From: Acidobacteriaceae bacterium
Lineage (GTDB): Bacteria > Acidobacteriota > Terriglobia > Terriglobales > Acidobacteriaceae
Assembly (NCBI GenBank): GCA_027307295.1
Contig: DAHUXF010000162.1
Coordinates: 1-6,691 of the forward strand
Direction of reading: 5' to 3'
DNA length: 6,691 nt
A program made the position numbers and the translations under genes. The stretch's first letter is position 1, and every line of letters starts with the position of its first letter. Shown here one piece after another: positions 1 to 5,127 of this stretch. The notes beneath the pieces are model-generated. The model worked only from the letters and a program-made list of their open reading frames with translations, was not told the origin of the DNA and made no database searches.

Positions 1-63
1 CATTTGTATACATTAAGGGCTGCGATAAAATCGCTTACAAACCTTACGACGGGAGAAGCTGCA

Positions 64-282
64 ATGGCTGATGATCAGGAAGATAAAACTATTTATAAAG
101 TTGTGGTAAACCATGAAGAGCAGTATTCGATATGGCCCGCCCATCGAGAGAACGCTTTGGGGTGGAAAGATGCGGGCAAAACCGGCCTTAAGCAGGAATG
201 TTTGGCCTACATCAAAGAGGTTTGGACCGACATGCGCCCACTGAGTCTGCGAAAGAAAATGCAAGAGCAGGGTTTGAGATAG
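64..282 (+). CDS. mbtH: MbtH-like NRPS accessory protein
   Basis: This 72-residue protein matches the MbtH family over its whole length. Visible signature residues are N16, E18-E19, the S-I-W-P block with W24-P25, G33-W34, G38 and G41, C46-L47, I50, and the diagnostic W54-T-D-M-R-P59 followed by S-L-R. Family knowledge: MbtH proteins are cytosolic, bind NRPS adenylation domains and are needed for their solubility or amino-acid activation. The ATG at 64 is chosen because GGGAGAAG lies about 6 bases upstream and the protein then has the usual MbtH length; an in-frame TTG at 4 would add 20 residues foreign to the family. One small departure is Ala31 where many members have Pro before x-G-W. No NRPS gene is in the window, so its partner is probably to the left or elsewhere. 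The family call is very secure; the symbol is the family name, not a claim about mycobactin. Confidence 0.95.
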   Translation: MADDQEDKTIYKVVVNHEEQYSIWPAHRENALGWKDAGKTGLKQECLAYIKEVWTDMRPLSLRKKMQEQGLR

Positions 283-436
283 CCCCCAGATATCTGCACA
301 AATAGCCGGGCCAACTCTGCTTGCAATGATGATGGATTACCAACCATCGCGCTATCAACACCGGTAGTGAAAATTGTAAAGAGTGGCCCAAGAAGGTCGC
401 CGTGTATCAGCAAACGCATGTAGCAACATTGTTGAA

Positions 437-472
437 CTGCCCGAGGGCAGAGGAGGAACATTTATATGTTCC
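437..472 (+). promoter_or_regulatory. Two adjacent perfect hairpins around a strong Shine-Dalgarno site
   Basis: Hairpin 1 has arms CTGCCC (437-442) and GGGCAG (445-450), so a 5-bp stem with a CGAG tetraloop is realistic. Hairpin 2 has arms GGAACAT (455-461) and ATGTTCC (466-472) around the loop TTAT, seven perfect pairs. AGGAGG (451-456) lies between and partly inside them, and an ATG (466) forms the 3' arm of hairpin 2. No T-run follows either stem, so an intrinsic terminator is unlikely. The arrangement could hide a ribosome binding site, or be a processing or stability element at the end of the mbtH transcript. The base pairing is read directly; the role is inference. Confidence 0.45.
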
Positions 473-558
473 CAATTTGGTATTTAGCCTGCTCTTTAAG
501 CTCCAGTGCCCCCGTTGATGCTGTGATCACTGTTGTGCAGACCATCAACAAACATTAG
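466..558 (+). CDS. Possible 30-residue small ORF, unknown function
   Basis: An ATG at 466 opens 30 codons ending at TAG (556-558), with a full AGGAGG nine bases upstream, the strongest Shine-Dalgarno match in the region. The predicted peptide begins M-F-P-I-W-Y-L-A-C and ends in Q-T-I-N-K-H. It is mildly hydrophobic, with one Cys at residue 9, but lacks the N-terminal positive charge expected of a signal or lipoprotein leader. I recognise no family. Start codon and part of the ribosome site lie in a 7-bp hairpin, so translation could be conditional. An overlapping GTG-started ORF (402-518, 38 codons, weaker AAGG site) uses another frame. Length alone gives no proof of coding; it may be chance or a leader peptide for the downstream transporter. 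Confidence 0.25.
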   Translation: MFPIWYLACSLSSSAPVDAVITVVQTINKH

Positions 559-588
559 CAATCTTGCCTATATATAGCCTCTCGCACA

Positions 589-618
589 TTGCCTTGTAAA
601 CGAACCACACAGTATAAG
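589..618 (+). promoter_or_regulatory. Candidate sigma70-type promoter for the nucleoside transporter
   Basis: TTGCCT (589-594) and TATAAG (613-618) are separated by 18 bases, giving 4/6 and 5/6 matches to the -35 and -10 consensus. Transcription would start near 625 and leave an untranslated leader of about 100 bases before the transporter ATG at 723. It is the best such pair I found in 283-722. The A+T-rich TATATATA at 570-577 is a competing -10 candidate without a good -35. Prediction by eye only. Confidence 0.35.
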
Positions 619-629
619 ATTCAAGCAAG

Positions 630-713
630 CAGTGGCGAACTTGGATGCTAGCCACTGGTGTTACACTTACGCTGCTCAAATCACTCCAGGCGAAAAGAAT
701 ACCTTTCACCGGT
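630..713 (+). promoter_or_regulatory. Competing stems in the transporter leader
   Basis: Stem A pairs CAGTGGC (630-636) with GCCACTG (651-657) over a 14-base loop. Stem B pairs ACTGGTG (654-660) with CACCGGT (707-713), seven pairs including one G-U. The stems share 654-657 and so exclude each other, and stem B ends directly against the AAGGA ribosome site at 714-718. That geometry resembles a leader that changes ribosome access, but I recognise no known riboswitch class and the stems are short. The pairing is seen; the function is speculative. Confidence 0.3.
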
Positions 714-718
714 AAGGA
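714..718 (+). promoter_or_regulatory. Ribosome binding site fixing the transporter start
   Basis: AAGGA lies four bases before the ATG at 723. An in-frame ATG at 645 has no Shine-Dalgarno sequence and would add 26 residues that do not resemble a CNT N-terminus, so the start at 723 is preferred. The spacing is slightly short. Confidence 0.55.
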
Positions 719-722
719 CGCC

Positions 723-1946
723 ATGGCCCGCTTCTCAGGTCTGTTGGGAATAGCCGTGTTGCTGGCAATAGCTTTCTTTTTTTCCACGAATCGCAGGGCC
801 ATCAGGCTGAAGACCGTCTTTTGGGGACTGGCATTGCAATTTCTTTTCGCTTTACTGGTGCTTCGGACCACTCAAGGGGAAGTAGCAATGAAATATACCG
901 GCGACGCAGTCAGGAAGTTTCTTGACTATACGGTTGCTGGTTCCAGCTTCGTTTTTGGCAGCCTGGGTATGGATTTCCCGGCTGGCGTGCTGGCCTTTCG
1001 CGTGTTTCCAACCATCATCTTCGCCTCAGCTTTTTTTGCCCTGATGTATCACATCGGAGTCATGCAATTGATGATTCGCGGCATGGCCTGGATCATGACG
1101 CGGTTCATGGGAGTCAGCGGGGCCGAGTCTTTGAGTGTTGCTGCGTCGATTTTTGTGGGTCAAATTGAAGCTCCTTTGAGCGTGCGGCCGTTTCTTTCTG
1201 ATGCAACGCGATCGGAACTGATGACGATCATGACTGCCGGAATGGCCCACGTTTCCGGAGGGTCGCTTGCTGCTTACATTGGATTGGGTATAGAACCTCG
1301 CCACCTGTTAGCGGCCCTGATCATGACCGCACCAGGTAGCATCCTGATCGCCAAGATGCTGGTGCCTGAGACCGAACAGCCGAAGACGTCTGGCCGCGTG
1401 GAGATGCCCGACGATCAAAACCGTAGAGATGAAAACTTTTTGGGAGCAATCGTCCGCGGAACCCGCGACGGTGGCCGCCTGACTTTGCATGTCACCATTA
1501 TGCTTCTTTCTTTTCTGGCTCTGATGGCGGCTATCAACGGCGTCATGGGCGGCATTCATTCTCATTGGGCTTACTTTCCAGATAGCTTACAGGTGGTGCT
1601 CGGTAAGATTTTTGTCCCAGTGGCCTGGCTGCTGGGGGTGAACTGGCATGACGCAGCGGAGGTCGGCAAGTCTCTTGGAACTCGAATGGTAACCAATGAA
1701 TTGATCGCTTACGGCCAACTGGCAGCGCAAAAAACATTTCTCGATCCGCGGTCCTACACCATTGCTACATTCGCTCTGTGCGGGTTCGCCAATCTTGGTT
1801 CCATCGGCATCCAGATCGGCGGGATCGGGTCACTGGTTCCAAATCGGCGCAATGATCTGGCCCGTCTGGGCGTTCGCGCCATGATTGCTGGAACGATGGC
1901 AAATTTTTTGTCAGCGGCAATTGTTGGACTTCTACTAAAAAGCTGA
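723..1946 (+). CDS. nupC: Concentrative nucleoside transporter (CNT/NupC family)
   Basis: This 407-residue integral membrane protein, close to the usual ~400 for bacterial CNTs, should carry nucleosides across the inner membrane by cation symport. It opens directly with a hydrophobic helix (about 4-20) and a second (about 32-47). CNT landmarks follow in order: F-V-F-G (76-79), G-Q-I-E-A-P-L (146-152) with R155-P156, S-G-G-S-L-A-A-Y (178-185), T-N-E (324-326) and the C-terminal signature around C353-G-F-A-N357-L-G-S360-I-G-I-Q-I-G-G-I-G. Compared with the Vibrio cholerae CNT as I remember it, ribose-contact residues (Glu, Asn, Ser) appear kept as E326, N357 and S360, while two nucleobase contacts differ (I148 for Thr, S181 for Val). 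Its own promoter and leader are likely. It may supply a nucleoside to the downstream nucleotidyltransferase pathway or be plain salvage; family call secure, specificity unknown. Confidence 0.95.
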   Translation: MARFSGLLGIAVLLAIAFFFSTNRRAIRLKTVFWGLALQFLFALLVLRTTQGEVAMKYTGDAVRKFLDYTVAGSSFVFGSLGMDFPAGVLAFRVFPTIIFASAFFALMYHIGVMQLMIRGMAWIMTRFMGVSGAESLSVAASIFVGQIEAPLSVRPFLSDATRSELMTIMTAGMAHVSGGSLAAYIGLGIEPRHLLAALIMTAPGSILIAKMLVPETEQPKTSGRVEMPDDQNRRDENFLGAIVRGTRDGGRLTLHVTIMLLSFLALMAAINGVMGGIHSHWAYFPDSLQVVLGKIFVPVAWLLGVNWHDAAEVGKSLGTRMVTNELIAYGQLAAQKTFLDPRSYTIATFALCGFANLGSIGIQIGGIGSLVPNRRNDLARLGVRAMIAGTMANFLSAAIVGLLLKS

Positions 1947-2005
1947 TCGGCCCTCTGTCTCTTCCAATCCAGTTCTTCTTTCAACGCCGATCGATGCGAT
2001 ATTCA

Positions 2006-2035
2006 TTGTAGTTCAACACAGTCACGGTATATAAT
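2006..2035 (+). promoter_or_regulatory. Candidate promoter of the four-gene block
   Basis: A perfect TATAAT (2030-2035) has TTGTAG (2006-2011) 18 bases upstream, the latter matching only the TTG of the -35 box. It lies in the 119-base gap after the transporter, 30 bases before the start codon at 2066, a sensible position for a short 5' leader. It suggests that the block from 2066 to 6498 can be transcribed separately from the transporter. Confidence 0.5.
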
Positions 2036-2065
2036 CCGGCTCTTAGATAAGGCAAGGATATCTAG

Positions 2066-3484
2066 ATGTTCGATCACATTGTGTTCGTGTCGCTGGACAC
2101 TCTGCGTAGCGATGGCATTGCGGCAAATCCGCACAAGCTCTGGCCGGACAAGTATGGCCTGCCGGCAGCCCTGAAGACTCCTCTGCTGGATGAAATTGCG
2201 GCGGGAGGAGCATTCTTTACCAACTGCATTTCCGCAGCGCCATATACGTCAGCTTCCCATGGCACCTATTTCACAGGAAAGTGGCCGCTGCGCCATGGCG
2301 TGTACGAATTTTTTAATCGCGCGCTGCGTGCAGAAACCATCTTTGCCGCAGCCCGACGTGCCGGCTTTACCACCACATTCAAAATTGATTTTCCCATCAT
2401 TCTGGGAAAGTTTCTGGGATTTGATCGGGGAGTTGACCAGTATATTATCGAGGACGATGACGCATTCCTGCAGGCGATCTCCTCGAAGCGGCGCAACATG
2501 GCTTTTGCCCACTTCGGCGGCATCCATGCTCCCTTTGGGTTCCACAATCTCCGTTACGGAGGCAAGACCTATATTGAGACTGTTGAGCGTCTGGAAGCAG
2601 AAATTCCAGCGTCCAGCGTCAACCCCGTGGATGCGTTGGTAGAAACCTACCGGGACCCCGAAGATCTGGAATTGATGCTTCGATACAAAAGAATCATCCA
2701 GCATCATTATGAGCAAAAGAATTATGCAAAACTTTTTGATCTGTATTTGCGGGGGATAGAATACTTTTTAGAGAGCCGGTTTACTACTTTCTTCCGGAAA
2801 CTGGAGAAGATTCTTGCCGGCAGCAACTATTTGATCGTCCTGTTTGGCGACCATGGCGAAGAATATGATGAAAACAGTTATGGCCATCACAATTCCATGT
2901 CAGAAGGTGTTCTGCGTGTTCCTCTGGTGTTTTATGGAACTGGAATAAAGCCCGGAATATACAATCAGCGAATACGCTCGGTTGATGTGGTTCCAACCCT
3001 TCTGGATTTATTAAAGGGCAAAGGCATACGCAGCCCTAAGCTGGATGGCTCTTCGCTGGCGGAAACATTGACGAACGGAGCGGAATACCCCGTTCGTCCA
3101 GCTTTTGCGCAAGCTTACACATCAGAGCTGAATCAATTCGTCGCCTACCAGAAGAAAATTCTTGCAAAAGGCGCTAAAACCGGTTCCCTGCCCCATGTTC
3201 TGTACAAAGAGGCGGTTTATTCAGACAATTTAAAACTTGTCCGGCAGCATTACGAGTATGCAGAAGCAGGAGGGATCTGGGGACTCACCAAGTGTGCTGA
3301 GAAAATTGCTTTGCAGCAAATTGATGAAAAGAATTACCTGGGTCCGTTGGACTCGGAGAACCATGCAGCGCCATTATTGGCCCAGTTGGACGATTATAAT
3401 AAGCTCCTGCGTCCGCGAAGCCGCCCCTTGGTTGTACCCAGCGAGATACGGGCACAGCTTCAAAATATGGGGTATCAGGTTTGA
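2066..3484 (+). CDS. Sulfatase-like (alkaline phosphatase superfamily) hydrolase with Thr nucleophile
   Basis: The 472-residue protein has the sulfatase/phosphodiesterase fold landmarks: S-L-D11-T-L-R-S-D16 at the N-terminus (metal Asp), A-P-Y-T61-S-A-S-H65-G with F-T-G-K and H-G-V behind it, H154-A-P-F, G-D262-H263-G-E-E (metal Asp/His), H274-H275, R-S-V-D-V-V-P-T-L-L-D (304-314) and a terminal M-G-Y as in many sulfatases. The formylglycine motif C-x-P-x-R is absent; T61 occupies the nucleophile position, as in phosphodiesterase or phosphotransferase members. I infer phosphate-ester or phosphodiester chemistry rather than sulfate removal. There is no signal peptide or membrane helix, so it should be cytoplasmic, unlike most sulfatases. 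AAGGA seven bases upstream supports this ATG. It is the first gene of the block; the substrate is unknown. Confidence 0.88.
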   Translation: MFDHIVFVSLDTLRSDGIAANPHKLWPDKYGLPAALKTPLLDEIAAGGAFFTNCISAAPYTSASHGTYFTGKWPLRHGVYEFFNRALRAETIFAAARRAGFTTTFKIDFPIILGKFLGFDRGVDQYIIEDDDAFLQAISSKRRNMAFAHFGGIHAPFGFHNLRYGGKTYIETVERLEAEIPASSVNPVDALVETYRDPEDLELMLRYKRIIQHHYEQKNYAKLFDLYLRGIEYFLESRFTTFFRKLEKILAGSNYLIVLFGDHGEEYDENSYGHHNSMSEGVLRVPLVFYGTGIKPGIYNQRIRSVDVVPTLLDLLKGKGIRSPKLDGSSLAETLTNGAEYPVRPAFAQAYTSELNQFVAYQKKILAKGAKTGSLPHVLYKEAVYSDNLKLVRQHYEYAEAGGIWGLTKCAEKIALQQIDEKNYLGPLDSENHAAPLLAQLDDYNKLLRPRSRPLVVPSEIRAQLQNMGYQV

Positions 3485-3565
3485 TGGACATATTCTGGGC
3501 GAGAGACACACATGTTGCTTAGGCGCTGGAGCCAGGCAACTCAAAAATACAGTGCAGCTCGCTGA

Positions 3566-3575
3566 CCATATATGG
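3566..3575. promoter_or_regulatory. 10-bp perfect palindrome CCATATATGG
   Basis: This palindrome lies in the 153-base gap between the sulfatase-like gene and the nucleotidyltransferase. It could be an operator half-site pair or chance; one copy only was seen, and no good promoter pair accompanies it. Nothing else in 3485-3627 is recognisable. A GTG-started ORF of 24 codons (3552-3626) ends at the ribosome site of the next gene but has no Shine-Dalgarno of its own. Confidence 0.2.
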
Positions 3576-3627
3576 GAAGACGACCTGAATTGCATCATCG
3601 CCGATTTGAAAGATTTTGATATTTGAC

Positions 3628-3632
3628 GGAGG
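3628..3632 (+). promoter_or_regulatory. Ribosome binding site selecting a GTG start
   Basis: GGAGG stands five bases before the GTG at 3638. The in-frame TTG at 3623 lies upstream of this site and has none of its own, so the coding region is taken to begin at 3638. Confidence 0.7.
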
Positions 3633-3637
3633 AAGAC

Positions 3638-4492
3638 GTGAGCCAGCTGCGCCAGACGGAGACTGACGAGCTCTTAGAAAAATTGGGCCGTTACCCAGCT
3701 ATCCAGAATGGACTGTCCACTCTTTTGCATCAGGTAGCTGCACGTAACGACTTAAGCGTATTCATCCAGGGATCCATTGCTACGAACACAACAGATCCCT
3801 ATTCTGACGTTGACCTGGTCTTTGTAACCGATGGGAATTTGTCTTTGCAGGAAGAGTCTCAATGGCTTAAGCGAGTCATGTCTTCCCTTGGGCCACTGGT
3901 GGCCCACTTTCCAGCTACACACCTGGGGATGGACAACCTCCTGATCTCTTTCATCAATATGAACGGGGACGTGGTTAAGATTGACGTAAAGATGGAACCG
4001 TTCGAAATGTTCCAGGCGGACGCCGTGACTAAAGCATTGCACCTGTCTAAGCGCATGCGTATGGAATCATGGCGTAAGTCTGATTTCGCGCCACCCCTGC
4101 CGGACTTTGAAGACATACATCAAAAATTCGTCGGCTGGATATGGTACACCTACACCAAGATCGCGCGCGGTGAATGGTTTGAGGCTGTGGACTCATTGGA
4201 TTGTATGCGCGGAAAAGCGCTCTTGCCGTGTCTGCATCTGTCCGCGAATGTACCGCGGGAAGGTTACAGGCGTCTGGAAACCAGATTACCGGAAAAATTA
4301 GTTCAGCAATTACGTTCTACGTATCCAAGTGGGTTCGAACCTCGGGAGCTCACGCGCGCGCTGCTTGCTTTAAGTTTCATGTTCCGGGACTTGCAGCCAA
4401 AGATACAAAAGAACCTGGGGCGGAACCACCAGAGTGCGGATCTCGACTGGATGATTACGAAAGTTGAAAATGCGCAACGGGAATTACTTTGA
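3638..4492 (+). CDS. Nucleotidyltransferase (pol-beta fold, aminoglycoside-NTase-like)
   Basis: A 284-residue protein whose N-terminal half carries the minimal nucleotidyltransferase signature: G45-S46 followed by S56-D57-V-D59-L, and a third acidic residue in K-I-D116-V-K. These are the expected metal-binding carboxylates, so it looks catalytically complete. The C-terminal half (about 160-284) is helical, with W-I-W-Y, A-R-G-E-W and M-R-G-K segments like those of small-molecule (antibiotic) nucleotidyltransferases. It probably transfers a nucleoside monophosphate from an NTP to a hydroxyl or phosphate of a small molecule; the acceptor cannot be read. The GTG start at 3638 follows from GGAGG five bases upstream. 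Its stop overlaps the start of the 2H phosphoesterase by four bases, arguing for coupled expression. A nucleotide second-messenger synthase is a less likely alternative, because the C-terminal half looks antibiotic-NTase-like. Confidence 0.87.
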   Translation: MSQLRQTETDELLEKLGRYPAIQNGLSTLLHQVAARNDLSVFIQGSIATNTTDPYSDVDLVFVTDGNLSLQEESQWLKRVMSSLGPLVAHFPATHLGMDNLLISFINMNGDVVKIDVKMEPFEMFQADAVTKALHLSKRMRMESWRKSDFAPPLPDFEDIHQKFVGWIWYTYTKIARGEWFEAVDSLDCMRGKALLPCLHLSANVPREGYRRLETRLPEKLVQQLRSTYPSGFEPRELTRALLALSFMFRDLQPKIQKNLGRNHQSADLDWMITKVENAQRELL

Positions 4493-5055
4493 TTTCTCAG
4501 GCCGGAACTGGGGTTTTTCGTCTGGCATCTTCAATTCCTGAGGGACGCTACGAATCTGCACTGGTATTCCCTATCGGCAAACGACTCTGCGACATCATAC
4601 TCAAGATTCGGCGAATGTTGCCGTATCCTGCGCCAGAGGAGTTCCAATTGGAACCCCATCTTACTATCCTGTATCTTGGAATCATGAGTTCGGCAGCTTT
4701 GCTCCGCCTGCGGCATGAGTTGCAGAAGCTAAAATCGCAATCCCTGCAATTGCAGTGCGATGGGTTTGGAACTTTTCGGCACGGCAAATTTGTAACAAAT
4801 TTGCATGTTCGTGTTCGTCACAGTGAGCCCCTCATGGCACTTCACTATAGGAGCATGGAAGCTTGCAAACGCCACAAATGGATACCCCCCACTAAGCGAA
4901 TCGGCTCTCGGTACGTACCGCACATCACCGTACTGGACCACATCAAGATTCCCACAAAAGGGTTTCGATTGCCCGACAATGCTCTAATACCCTCTTATCC
5001 GATTGCGCTATCCGGGCTATGTCAATTCGCAAAACGATCATGCACGCTGGACTAA
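4489..5055 (+). CDS. 2H phosphoesterase, LigT / 2'-5' RNA ligase-like
   Basis: The 188-residue protein contains the two H-x-T motifs that define the 2H phosphoesterase superfamily: P-H57-L-T59-I followed by L-Y-L-G, and P-H145-I-T147-V. The spacing of about 88 residues and the overall length are normal for LigT-like proteins. Members act on 2'-5' or cyclic phosphodiesters of RNA, nucleotides or ADP-ribose derivatives. TTG at 4489 is the only reasonable start: it overlaps the preceding TGA within TTGA, has a weak GGGAA five bases upstream, and no ATG or GTG occurs before the first catalytic motif. The pairing with a nucleotidyltransferase suggests it hydrolyses or rearranges a phosphodiester made by its neighbour, or removes a cyclic by-product. 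This role is inference; family membership is well supported. Confidence 0.88.
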   Translation: MISQAGTGVFRLASSIPEGRYESALVFPIGKRLCDIILKIRRMLPYPAPEEFQLEPHLTILYLGIMSSAALLRLRHELQKLKSQSLQLQCDGFGTFRHGKFVTNLHVRVRHSEPLMALHYRSMEACKRHKWIPPTKRIGSRYVPHITVLDHIKIPTKGFRLPDNALIPSYPIALSGLCQFAKRSCTLD

Positions 5056-5127
5056 CTCCACACATGCATTGGATGGCACGACATTGCCGGGCCTTTCTCA
5101 ACGCAACATGCCGCAGTCTTAAAACAT

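Noticed and set aside
4..63. TTG at 4 as the mbtH start
   Set aside because: It adds 20 residues unlike MbtH proteins, while the ATG at 64 has a good Shine-Dalgarno.
207..461. Minus-strand ORF of 84 codons
   Set aside because: It runs antisense through the secure mbtH gene, shows no family likeness and has no ribosome site that I trust.
523..530. GTGATCAC palindrome as a CRP/GntR-type operator
   Set aside because: Only eight bases, with no spaced TGTGA/TCACA arms and only one copy.
1945..1992. Inverted repeat GATCGGC / GCCGATC after the transporter as a terminator
   Set aside because: The loop is 34 bases, the stem only 7 bp, and no T-run follows; it probably arises by chance.
3237..3626. 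129-codon ORF overlapping the sulfatase-like gene
   Set aside because: Its first two-thirds lie out of frame inside a well-supported gene with low-quality composition; only the last 24 codons might be of interest.
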